From contig CM073590.1 in assembly GCA_037074705.1 (NCBI GenBank), forward strand, positions 131,335,600 through 131,399,599: a DNA stretch of 64,000 nucleotides, written 5' to 3'. Each line of letters opens with the position of its first letter. Position 1 is the first letter of the stretch. This stretch comes from Zhengitettix transpicula. Lineage: Eukaryota; Arthropoda; Insecta; Orthoptera; Tetrigidae. Of the stretch, positions 24,453-34,914 are shown piece by piece. The notes below the pieces were generated by a model. The model was given only the letters and a program-made list of their open reading frames with translations. It did not search any database and was not told the DNA's origin. Position numbers and translations under genes: made by a program.

Positions 24453-25126
24453 TTTTACAACTTATTGACTTGCGCAATTATGAACACGAACAAATATTCC
24501 AAATTTTGTTAACTCCACGTGTTAGTTTCCAGTAACTGAAAAGCGCTGTGACTCGCTTTAAAACCGCTACGCCAGTTTCCTGGTGTCAGTTTACTCACGG
24601 CTGTACGCGTACAAAACTCACTCGCAGAAAATTACGACAAAAAACATGTTTCTAATCTTAACTATCCTAATGAACAATACCTTTACTAATTCTCCAAACT
24701 CAATTGAGAAATATTTCAACTACGCTATTTCTCTGACCTAGCAACGACCACAGACCAATGCAATTATTCCCGAATGGAATAATCCTATGAAATGATTCTC
24801 TCTACAACAACGACGAAATACTGCAGCAGTATTAATTATTCCGAACGAACAAAAACGATAATTGAGAATTTATTCCCAATTACTAACGACAAAACGACAG
24901 AAATATTGATCACCAAATATTTCTCTAATCGACAATAGACCAATTGGAAAGCGAGTGGCCAGTTTGTAACTGTAACCTGAACTCTTTAACTCACAACTAG
25001 AGATACGAATAGATTCAGGAATGTAGCTAGTTACTTTCATTCCACGCCGAATACGTGGTTTCGAACAACAAAATGACTCTACCGATCACTGCAGTTTTCT
25101 GTATATTTCCAAATCGCGGATCAGAA
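24453..25126. other. BEL element 5' leader
   Basis: Non-coding leader between the primer-binding region and the gag ATG. No repeats or coding signal were recognised. Confidence 0.6.
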
Positions 25127-25144
25127 TTCGACACCGGAGGACCA
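25127..25144 (-). promoter_or_regulatory. Putative tRNA primer-binding site of the BEL element
   Basis: On the minus strand, six bases after the 5' LTR, the sequence reads TGGTCCTCCGGTGTCGAA. A TGG start is expected for a site complementary to a tRNA 3'-CCA end. I did not assign the tRNA. Confidence 0.55.
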
Positions 25145-25150
25145 ATTTTA

Positions 25151-25478
25151 TGTTAGTGAAAGAAGAGTCTGAACCTGCGCAACTCACCTTTTCAGTTCTC
25201 GAGGGCCCTAGTAAGCACCGGGCTATGATCGTCCCATCAGTCGCCGCCCGTTGTGTGCTTACCAGGGGTCGTGCGTTGGAGAGAGACCGAGCACGATGGA
25301 TTCGACGAATACGAGTCCCTCTCGTCTGGTCTGGTCTGGTCTGTGAGCGCTTCTCATGCGCTCCTATTTTTACATGCAGCAAAACGCTGAATAGCGTTTT
25401 GCGACTGAAAACGCGCGGTCGCGCAGAACAGCCTCCTCCGTCACCAATGCAAAAAATTGGTCTATACATTCCTTAACA
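25151..25478 (-). repeat. 5' LTR of the BEL element (element sense)
   Basis: 328 bp, TGTTA...TAACA, identical to the other LTR except for one base near its left end. It is followed by the second ATATG target copy. Confidence 0.93.
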
Positions 25479-25840
25479 ATATGCAAGTAGTACACAAAGC
25501 GTATGTATATATCTATGAGTCTTAATAATCGACTTAACCCCTGCGATTCTTAATCATTTTATTTTAACAGTAATATTTCATCAAAAATCTCTCATGAATA
25601 GTATTCAAATATGTCATTGTGATAATAAGAGTTATGTATATATTAAACACTTTAAGAAATGAACAGTAATATTTAAACCATTCATAATTGTTAATAATTT
25701 ATATGAGAATCTGACCATGTATTGTAATATATGTTAAGAACCTGTTAGTAAAAATTTTTTACACCTTTTAGAATAAAAATTTGTTCTCGGAAATTTTTTT
25801 GTATTTAATAGATTTTATTTATTTTTTAATAATTTAGTTC

Positions 25841-25875
25841 CATGAAAGGGACCCAAATTTCGGCCGAAACGTTGC
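25841..25875 (+). repeat. Penelope/hammerhead-like motif
   Basis: CATGAAAGGGACCC, then TTTCGGCCGAAACGTTGC. It shares the GAAAGGG...GAAACGTYG pattern with 12842-12879 and 45977-46010 (both minus). The core resembles a decayed hammerhead (CTGATGA-like box, short stem, GAAA). No open reading frame of a Penelope-like element is attached. Confidence 0.3.
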
Positions 25876-28224
25876 TTTTCTTTTTTAAATTATCAATATA
25901 TGTAATTTTTTAATTTATTTTTATTAAATTGAAATTATTCTTACTTAATTGGCTGATTTATTTATTTTTCTTGCTGTTAAATACTCAAGGATAAAACGGA
26001 TTATGGTTGAGTGGGTTGCAATAAAAGGGAACTATGTCTGGTGGTGGAAAATAACGATGGCACAGACTGTAATTCGAACTATAATTCTCACATATATCCA
26101 TTCGTACAGTATCATGAAGATGAACGTCATCTTTTACCCTCGAATTTGTTGCAGAACTATGCTCCGCCGACAGAAAGAAAATTCGTTCTCTACTTTTTGC
26201 TGGCATAATATCCACATTCGTCATGATATGATAATTTATTCAATAAATTTAAGGTAATTAATGAATTAACATCAGTCAATTAGTCAGATATTCATTAAGA
26301 TCAATTTAATATAACGTTTCGTCCCTTAGTTTTAGGATACCTTATATTCATTTGAATCCAAAATTTCTCAGACTTTGCATAACAATATTAATAATTATAT
26401 TTAACTGACATTAATTAATGATATTAAAGTTTTATTAATATCAATATAACGCAACGATCCATTTCTAAATTTAGGGACCTTTTATTGAGTTGGATACAAA
26501 ATTTCTCAGGCCATTTATTAATATTAATGATTATATTAATCAGACAATTTAAATCGATGAAATAATAAACCTATTGCTAATTGGCTGATGTTAAGTTTTA
26601 TTCAGATCAATTTTTCAATAATTTTGTTTCTAATATTACTTAAATATTTCATCAAGTAATTTTGGTTTAAATAGCGATATATATACAATGTTTTAAATGT
26701 TATTTTTGAAGCTCTTCAATTTAACGGAATTAATTAAAATAATATTTGGACCTCTGAAATTGTCATAATTCAGAAAAAAATAGTTAAGAAATCCCCCATG
26801 TCGTCATCAATAAAACCGATATTCGTAGAATTAAAAATTTTACCAGTTTCATGTGTAGATTTATTCCAAACCGACAAATACCAAAAATATGCCAAATCGG
26901 TCTGAATTATATTGGAAGTATGTAGTACAAAAATAAATTACCCCCACAAATAAAATGGAATATATATGTATGTACATACACATATAATAGCGTATGTACC
27001 ATGGTAAATAAGCTACAGCAAAATCTTTGCTTTTACCTCATAGAGGAGTTCATAAAGCCAAATTACTTCAACCCATCTAGCATAATGAAGACATACAAAA
27101 ATGGATTATTTTAGATTAACTTGTATGTTACCATTTCAATTAGATTTTAAGAACGCTTGACTTCTTCAAAGCATAATAAAATATTATTATTAAAACATAA
27201 TGAATTACGTATTGTTAATTTGATACGAATCATTACTGGTCAAATGTTCCAAATTGGGATTGTGCAGTACTAAACTGAGTAAGTAACGTGGTCAATAGTT
27301 GTAAACAAAAGGAAATATTCCAAAAAAAATATTATTTCTAAGTATATTAACGCTTATTCACATAAAACTTGTTATAATCCAAGAATAAATAATTTAAAAC
27401 AGGTTATATATAATATTAGAGTAAAATGTAAAATATATAATACTGATACTGTCTGTTGACATCAACAGAACTGTACTTCTTAGTTCTTATATACTCATAT
27501 AATCTTAGAAAGTAACATCGTGATGTATCGCTATTTACAATTTTCTTTCAAATTTATTGAGCAATTCTGGATATAAACGCACCCGAAATTATAATACGAT
27601 GAACTTTCGCTAAGATAATATCCTGAATACGTCGCCTCTGACCCGAAAAAAAGTACCAAGTCAAGCCACCAAGGGTTTGTCGTAAACCCGCTTTCCACTC
27701 CAGATATTTCGATCTATAAATAATTTGGAACAAAAATTCTCTGAATCTGATTTTTCACACATTGGAACAATAGGCAAAGAATAATTTTATATTATTCTTC
27801 TCAACAGGTTTAGCAACGTTCTGATTCATCCATATATAAAATTAGCTATTATCTTGGCAAAGAAGCAACTCTCAAGAATTCGGACCTTACTATTGAAAGA
27901 ACTGAACATTTTCTTTGAACATGAATTTGGCAGAGAAAAACTATGCATCAGTTTACATATTAAGAAGGTAAATTTTCAGACTTACCCAAGTACCGCTTAC
28001 AAGCTGTCTGCAGTTTATTTTAACCCATTTTGTCCAAGTAAGCCGCCTGCCTACTCGTCACGTACTCTCAACAAGTCGCGAAAAGGATGAAAACGGTCAT
28101 CGCCCTCTTTACCGTAAGAAATTGTACTACAATATCCTCCTAGTCAATATAGAAATGTCCGAGGTTATACTAAAACGTTAATATCTGGACTCTGATTTTC
28201 AGATATGCGATAATATTTTAGAAA

Positions 28225-28440
28225 CCTATTTTAAACTCTCTTAAAGAACCGAAAGTAATTTAGATCTCAATTTTGACTCTCTTAAATAATAGTTTTGATT
28301 TTTTTTCTGATATCGGGAGTGCAATTTTACTCTCAATAGTACCGGGAGTATTTTTGACATAATTCAGTTTCATGAAGAAATTTTGACTCACTTAAGGTGC
28401 CGGGAGTATAATTAACTCTCTTAATGTAGAGCGTATATTA
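28225..28440 (+). repeat. Degenerate short tandem repeat
   Basis: Phrases of the type TTTTGACTCTCTTAA and CCGGGAGTATAATT alternate four or five times at irregular spacing of about 50-65 bp. It is strongly diverged. Confidence 0.4.
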
Positions 28441-28802
28441 GGGTAACGAGTATAGTTTGACAGGAAAATTTTTGATAATATTTATTATCCTTAGTATTTA
28501 CGTTTCTCTAAAGTTGTGAACTATGATGAAATTAGCATTCCCTCTGCACAGTTCGGTTAAATCCCTTCTTGACTAATAAATTATTGAAGAATTAAATACT
28601 TTTACGGCCTTATACAAATAAATATCCAGTATCTCAATATGTTACAAAGTGACTCCCCATCGCTTTTCAAAAGTCGTGACATATAAGATTTTTTAAATAT
28701 ATTTTTTTGTCTCTTCCCCTCCACAAAATATTTATTTGATAACTCCTAGAATAGTCATTTTTCCATGGGCCCATAGGAGGAATGTCTTGATATATCTTAT
28801 AA

Positions 28803-29577
28803 ATAAAAAAGAGTGTCTGTATGTTTGTTTGTATGTTTGTTTGTATGTTTGTATGTTCGTTATACAAATCTACACCGGTGGATCAAATCTCACCAAATTT
28901 CGTACACGTGTTCTTTGCGACCAGGAAAACAACACTGTCGGGTGAGACGCGTCTACCACCCCCAGAAGCGGGGGTGCACGGGGGTTGAAATATTTAAACA
29001 TGCTAAAACAGCCGATATTTCAGTCGGATAATAATTTTTAGGGGTCCAAGATATTTATGGTGTTTCTACCGATGTTTTCTGAATATAATTTTCATCCCCT
29101 AAACCCTGGAAAAAGGGCACCCTTAGGATTTGGGGTGGAGTTGCTTTACTGAAAAGTAACGCGAATACAACCGAGTTTGGAGTCAAATCGAAGGTTTTGG
29201 ATGTCAGTGAGTTTACTTCGGATAAATATTTTTAATTGCCCATTTAACCCGAAATGGTGGGGGTTGGAAGGAGAGATAAATAGTCTGTTCTTGCGCGTTC
29301 TTGGAGGAGAATTACGTGAATACTATTTCAACGGATGTTGTTGAAAATATAAATCCCTTTAGACATTAGTGGTGAGCTTGCTTAGGGCTGGGGGTGAGAA
29401 TTGTCTATTATTCTAAAACTGCCAAAATGTTTAGTGTTTATGGGTAAACTAGATTTATAGTGTTTCTACCAATGTGATTTGAGTAAAAATTCAATCCTTT
29501 CCACCACGGGAAAGTAGCAGATTTAGGGTAGAGTTTTTCATACTATTTTAACCGATGTTGTTTCCATTAATAACGAC
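28803..29577 (+). repeat. Family B element, short copy
   Basis: It starts with a TGTATGTTTGTT-type tract and TTCGTTATACAAATCTACACC. Next come TTTCGTACACGTGTTCTTTG and GGTGAGACGCGTCTACCACC, then modules containing GTTTCTACCGATGTTTTC. It ends near 29577 before the next copy begins. The equivalent copy, inverted, lies at 54291-55647. Reading frames rich in Cys/Val/Leu across the TGTA/TGTT tract are artefacts of the repeat. Confidence 0.8.
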
Positions 29578-29586
29578 GTTTAATTT

Positions 29587-31133
29587 TATAAATAAAAATG
29601 AGTTTAAGTATGTATGTATGTTTGTATGTTTGTATGTTTGTATATTTGTATGTTTGTATATTTGTATATTTGTATGTTCGTTATAAAAATCTACACCGCT
29701 GGAGAAAATTTCACCAAATTTCGTACACGTGTTCTTTGCGACCAGGAAACAAATACTATCGGGGTGAGACGCGTCTACCACCCCCAGAAGCGGGGGTGGA
29801 CGGGGGTGGAAATATTTAAACATGCTAAAACAGTCGATATTTCAGTCGGATAAATATTTTTAGGGGTCACAGATATTGATAGTGTTTCTACCGACTGTTG
29901 GGGTGAGACGCGTCTACCGCCCCCAGAAGTGGGTCGGGATTATCAGTAGAGCACTTTTAGGTGTTGGGTGGAGGAACGCTGCAAAAAAATAACGCGAATA
30001 CAACCGAGATTGGAGTCAAATCCAAGGTCATGGATGTCGTCCAGTTCCCAGTTCAATTATAGCATCAAATTGGCCATTTAGCCCTAATGGGCGGGAGTGG
30101 ATGGGATGGAAATTTTCTAACATGTTAAATCATCGATATTAGCGTGGAATAAATAAATGCCGGGACCATTGACGTTGATAGTATTTCTACCGATGTTGTT
30201 TGTACGCATGATAGGGGTGGGGCTGGAGGGGATTTCCTTGAAAATAACGGGAAAACAACCGAAATTCGAGTCAAATCGAAGGTAATGGATGTCCCTGAAT
30301 TTATTTATGACAATCTGGACAACGCGCGGGTATCGGCTGGGTTGGGATTAGTTGACCGGCGGTTTTTTCGTCAATTAAATATATTTCGGGATGAATTATA
30401 TTAATAAAATTTCCCTACATGCTCTCTGTGTATAATTTCAACCCCTTTCGGACTTGGAAGGGTGCTCCCTTAAGGGTTGGCGTGGAAGTAGCATTAGATA
30501 AAAATAAACCAGAAACTATCAGGATTGTCACTGAGTTTAATTATGACATTTAACTTGACGGGTTAAGTCCCCGAAGCGGGAGTGGTCGGGGGTGAAAAAT
30601 TTCAAACATGTTAAACGGTCGATATTTGCGATAATTATTTCCTGGGGTTAATTACTTTGAAAGTATTTATACCGATGTTGTTTGTGTATAATTTAACCCC
30701 TGTGAGGGGAGCAAGCTTAGGGATGGCGTGGAGGTGCGTTAAATAAAATCACGCAAAAACAACCGAGATTCGAATCAATTCCGAGTCTATGAATGTCGCT
30801 GAATCTAATTGTGACAACCTGGGTAACGCGACGGGTTTGGGAGGTGTTGGGCGGGGGAATAAATTTTCACACAATGTAATCGGCCGATTTTTGCGTGGAA
30901 TACATTCTTTTTCATTATCGCATATTTGTGGGGGTGGTCATCTTCTAACATGTAAAAACGGCCGATATATTTAGTCATTGACTTCATCCCCCTTCGGCAT
31001 GGGAGGTGAGCACATTTAGGGATAGGGTTCGAGGATATTTACATAAAAATAGCGCAAAAGTAACCAAAATTGGAGTCTTATGGATGGTTATAGATAAATG
31101 ACATCTCGGGCAACGCCGGGCACCCAGCTAGTA
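29587..31133 (+). repeat. Family B element, complete-looking copy
   Basis: It opens with the same TG-rich tract and TACACC/CGTACACGTG block as its neighbour. It continues as a chain of diverged ~230-420-bp modules, each with a GTATTTCTACCGATGTTGTT-like phrase (near 29879, 30178 and 30663, with a variant at 30410). It ends CGGGCAACGCCGGGCACCC, then AGCTAGT at 31132, followed by a (TA)n tract. The CTAG|T terminus recalls Helitron 3' ends (CTRR), but no clear terminal hairpin, TC start or Rep/helicase gene is present. I treat it as non-autonomous with uncertain class. Confidence 0.8.
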
Positions 31134-31260
31134 TATATATATATATAATATTAGTAAGGATATGATATTTTCAAAAATAATTTAGATATTGGTATGGAAA
31201 GGGAAGAGAGATAGCTTATAGCTTACCTGATAGTGAAGTATGGTGCAGCCAGAGGAACCC

Positions 31261-31267
<7 letters not shown>

Positions 31268-31306
<39 letters not shown>
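31268..31306. repeat. (TA)n microsatellite
   Basis: Uninterrupted TA dinucleotides, about 19 units, directly before the TGTAAT end of the adjacent element. Confidence 0.95.
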
Positions 31307-31308
<2 letters not shown>

Positions 31309-32054
31309 AATAGTCAAATTAAAAGCATTTAATTTAATTTAATGAATTTATTCGTGCCACACGTTGTGAAATCTATTTTGTAATATACAAAAAGGTGGCT
31401 TAACAAATGAATGAAAGATTTTTAACTTTAACAAACAAATTTATTTTTTAGCCATACTTAAACAATTTACAATTAATTAATATCTCAGGGTCATACTGGG
31501 TTTGATAATGGATAATAATTTATTTAGAAATCTTATCAATACAAATTTCAATAAAAAATTTACTCGTCAATTGACAAAGACGAAATTTACTTGTCGACGA
31601 AATTATACTAAAAGATGTTTTTTAATTAACAATTTTATAAAAGGAAAAGAACGATATCTGACATCTATCTTTTAATCCGGTTTACATAACTTATTGTTTT
31701 ACATTTGTACTCACGGCTGCCCAGCATTCCAGGATACTATTGACTTACGAAGCACTGTGGCGGGTTTTTGCACAGCTTCTACTCAAACTCACAGATTCTA
31801 ATTAATATTTTAGTTTTAAATCAGGAACCAGGAACCTCTTCTTCGTCTCTCCCTCCCTCGGTTGAGTTACTCACAGTTACCAAGTTTAGCAGGTTTAGCA
31901 AACGTCTCGTAACTTTGAGCGCGCATTCTTCTTCCGACAAAGCAAACAGTACTCTACTACATTGTTGTTTTGTGTTCGATACCGCCGTCAAGAATATTTC
32001 TCTAACAATTTAGATTGTCAATCTCCACAATTAATGTCTTAATTAAATGGCATT

Positions 32055-32057
<3 letters not shown>
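31307..32057. mobile_element. TA-flanked element with TGTAAT...ATTACA ends (element C)
   Basis: The segment starts TGTAATAGTC and ends GGCATTACA, with (TA)n directly outside on both sides. The part 31610-31880 matches the reverse complement of 46960-47230; ATCCGGTTTACATAA, TCACGGCTGC, TTTTTGCACAGCTTCTAC and CAGGAACCAGGAACCTC are shared. The other copy also begins TGTAAT next to (TA)n at 47243. No transposase is visible in this copy. The TG...CA ends would also suit a solo LTR. Confidence 0.5.

Positions 32058-32105
<48 letters not shown>
32058..32105. repeat. (TA)n microsatellite
   Basis: Pure TA repeat, about 24 units. The Ile-Tyr-rich frames that cross it are not genes. Confidence 0.95.
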
Positions 32106-32108
<3 letters not shown>

Positions 32109-32727
32109 TAACATCTGTAAGTGGCCGCCCTTTGTCCGCGGGCCTGAGAATGAATAAATTAAACGGCCACGTGCGACAGAGAGGCCCCAAGAAGCCGAGG
32201 GTACGCGTCCCTTTTTTTGCATCGTTTTGGGGGGCGGAGTAAGAATATATACTCCGAACCCGGGTGAAAAAGGAGAGACGCAGGCAGACAGACAGAGAGA
32301 GGACTGAAAGTGGAGTGAGAGAGGCGAGAGGGTGGGAAATTTTGCGAGCGGGAAACAACAAAAGGATTTTGGAGAGACGTCCATCGGGGGGAGGCCGAAG
32401 ATGGAGATCGTGTGCTGCTTACTACAAGACCAGTGATCCACTGCAAGTCGGCTGACGCCACAAGTTAAAGTAAGGATCACCATTTCTGTAAAGTGCCTTC
32501 AAAAGTTAAAGATTTTTTACACAGTACGGAAATAGGCTCTGTTCTTCAATAGCTACCGAGCCGCCCACATTACCCTGTAGAGAAGGAAGATTTTATAACC
32601 AAGCCGGAGCTAATAATAATTTTTTTGCAGACTGTATCTGCTGGCGCCCAATAAAATTTTTAATGGATTTTTATAAATATGTAATAAAGTTTTTTTTTAT
32701 ATAGTAATAAAGTCTAATCATTACAAT
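32106..32727 (+). other. GC-rich segment with an LTR/PBS-like boundary
   Basis: Clearly more GC-rich than its flanks from 32120 to 32460, with purine-rich GACAGACAGAGAGAGGAC near 32288. CTGCTGGCGCCCAATAAA at about 32639 includes TGGCGCCCA, the start of a tRNA-Lys-type primer-binding site, and resembles CACTGGCGCCCACATC at 12313. The stretch ends TAATCATTACA before another TA-rich run. It may be LTR/leader sequence of a retroelement whose coding part is gone. No domain was found on either strand. Confidence 0.35.
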
Positions 32728-34379
32728 TATATATATATACATATATATATATAATCATACACATCCGTCATGTTATATGTGAATTACAGGTTTCAATTAT
32801 TATAAAAACAAAATAACAGTTCATGTTGACCACTTAAAATATTATTCATATTGGAAGGTTACAATTGAAATAATCTCTCTATTGACAATATCAAATTAAA
32901 GTTGCAATTTTAATTATCTATTACAGAGGGAAGTATTGCTATTTCTTAAATTGGCATTAATTTTAACTGGCATAAATTTATTTCCTAATGTCAAGATGTT
33001 TGTTAAAAAATTTCTCCTGCATACTGCACCTACTTGTGCCATACATTATTATGTTGTGTGTGTGTGTGTGTTTAATGAATGTATTTCAGAATTGGTACTG
33101 AATGCATTGTAAATGCTGATAACAAATTATATCAACACATGTATAAGTATTAATTTGTAACAGTATTCATTCCTATTTTTAATATTCTTCTATATGATCT
33201 CAGTGATTGATCATTACTTACTATTATGATGACACATTTTTGTGTGCCATGGCTTAAGCCTAGTTTCACATCATTCATGATAATATCATTGTTATTTTAT
33301 AATGATATTCAAAGATATAATTATGGATTGTAATTATTTGTTAGCCAAGGCCATTTATACTATCTAAATATTCTATTACTTATCAGTGAACCAAGTCATT
33401 GGTGTTATCAATTAAAATTAAAAGTAAAATAATGTAAATTGAGAAATAAATTGAATATATTTAACTAAACATTATTAGAATTCATGTAAAAGTACTGATA
33501 TTACACAACCTTGTTTTACAACTATACGATGTATGGAATATTATGAATTTATTATTTTTAGAGCACTGCTAATGTTATTTCTTTGGCCAAAAGGCAAGAT
33601 AGGATAAGTTAAAAATCTATTTAGTTACAATTGTAATTCTTTATCTTTCTATTACATACATTAAAGAAACAAATAACTATAAAACAATAAGTTTATACAT
33701 AATGAAAAATGTGACAACAAATTTTATTTTGTGTTATAAGTCTTTCATATGAAATGAAGGATGTTGGTCATGACTGTCTTGGAGAGTTAATTAATACTGT
33801 GTTTATTGCCTCATCCTCATTTACTACCTGCAGTTCATTACAGAGCACATAAAATGACCCCCAACAATGCAGACACTCAACTTGCACTTCCTCTTGATGT
33901 GTAAATAAGGTTTGCACACTAGATCTTGTTCTGAAACATATCCGATGGCACTAAATGATACAAAAGACTACAATGGAAAACATAAATAAGATATTTTTGT
34001 AAATTTCTTGGTCCATATTAAACAGGGCATGAATACTAATACAAAATATTATGTAAAATTTGCGTTCAACTCTTATTTGTGAAAAATTTCCTCCTATTTG
34101 GAAGTATTGCATGAAATCTTAAGAAAATAATAGAAGAGAAAACAGGTAATGAGATCCAGGATTGAAATTTTTTTTTGCTGTAGCAAGTTTATTGGGAACT
34201 GAACAATATTCAAATTAGCAAAAGTAATATTTCAAGTACTACTATTATATCAAGTAATGAAAGTAAAAAGTAAATAGGTAAAATTGGTGAAAGAAACATG
34301 GTAGAATAGAATAATAAAGTACAAAATTAAAATATTATTCAGGTTTATTTTTGGAGAACAGAAACATATTTAGCAGACT
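32728..34379. other. AT-rich DNA, nothing recognised
   Basis: Contains a short (TG)n near 33055-33070. No coding or repeat structure identified. Confidence 0.45.
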
Positions 34380-34779
34380 ATCAACAAAACAGCGTTTTTC
34401 ATATGAGAAATTTAAAAAAACATACAAGACTATACCCTTTCGCTTTTAAATGATATATTTCAACAAAAAACATCGTTTTTTCATACGAGGAATTTGATAA
34501 AACATATAAAACTATTCCATTTCGCTTTTTAAATTATATATTTCTACAAAAAACTAGCGTTTTTTCTTACGACAAATTTAATAAAATATATGCGATTTTT
34601 ATTTAGGAAAATTTAATAAAACATACAAGAATATTCGATTACGGTTTTTAAAATATATTTTTCAACAACAAACAGCGTTTCTTCTTACAACAAATTAAAC
34701 AAAACATTTAAGACTATCCCATTACGCTTTTTTAAAATATATTTTTCTACTAAAAAACACCTTTTTTTCTTACGACATG
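34380..34779 (-). repeat. Diverged five-unit array related to the ~85-bp satellite, inverted
   Basis: Read on the minus strand the units contain GTTTTATTAAATTTCTCATA-, GAAAAACGCTGTTTT- and AAAGCGTAATGGGATAGT-like phrases at ~80-90-bp spacing. These match the order of the 3.15-7.77-kb satellite. Plus-strand landmarks are AACAGCGTTTTTCATATGAG (about 34389) and CCCATTACGC (about 34719). Units are more diverged than in the large array. Confidence 0.65.
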
Positions 34780-34780
34780 A

Positions 34781-34903
34781 AGACGGAATGTTCTTCATTT
34801 AACGACGGGATGTTCTCGCTATAACGACGGGATGTTCTCGCTATAACAACGGAATGTTCATGCTATAACGAAGGGATTTTCTCGATATAAGGACGGGATG
34901 TTC
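34781..34903 (+). repeat. 22-bp minisatellite, about 5.5 copies
   Basis: The unit CGACGGGATGTTCTCGCTATAA repeats head to tail from about 34803, with variants on either side (AGACGGAATGTTCTTCATTTAA before it; CGAAGGGATTTTCTCGATATAA and a partial unit after it). Confidence 0.9.
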
Positions 34904-34914
34904 AATACAGTTGC

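Larger units (their letters stand above)
18407..25478 (-). mobile_element. BEL/Pao LTR retrotransposon, full-length but with coding lesions
   Basis: Two 328-bp direct LTRs (18407-18734 and 25151-25478) bound a 6.4-kb interior whose genes read on the minus strand. The interior encodes gag, zinc knuckles, an aspartic protease, reverse transcriptase, RNase H and integrase in BEL/Pao order. A 5-bp target duplication ATATG flanks it (18402-18406 and 25479-25483). The LTRs differ at one visible base (a 7-A run near 18414 is interrupted by G in the other copy). The coding region is nevertheless cut by a frameshift at the T6 tract 23633-23638, a TAA at 22921-22919 and a TGA at 19474-19472. So the copy is a recent insertion that looks defective, unless those breaks are sequencing errors or are read through. 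Confidence 0.95.
25479..28790. other. AT-rich DNA with no firm gene
   Basis: Mostly AT-rich. A somewhat GC-richer frame at 26011-26208 (plus) contains protein-like text such as LLQNYAPPTERKFVLYFLLA, but it has no recognisable domain or clear splice sites. A hammerhead-like motif at 25841-25875 and a degenerate tandem at 28225-28440 are listed separately. Confidence 0.4.

Noticed and set aside
29598..29853. Cys/Val/Leu-rich reading frames (also 28736-29031 and 55384-55623)
   Set aside because: They are translations of the TGTATGTTTG-type microsatellite and adjoining family B sequence in several frames, without a start context or domain.
32043..32483. A 146-codon minus-strand frame ending in Ile-Tyr repeats
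   Set aside because: The end is (TA)n and three overlapping frames are open at once. No domain is recognisable.
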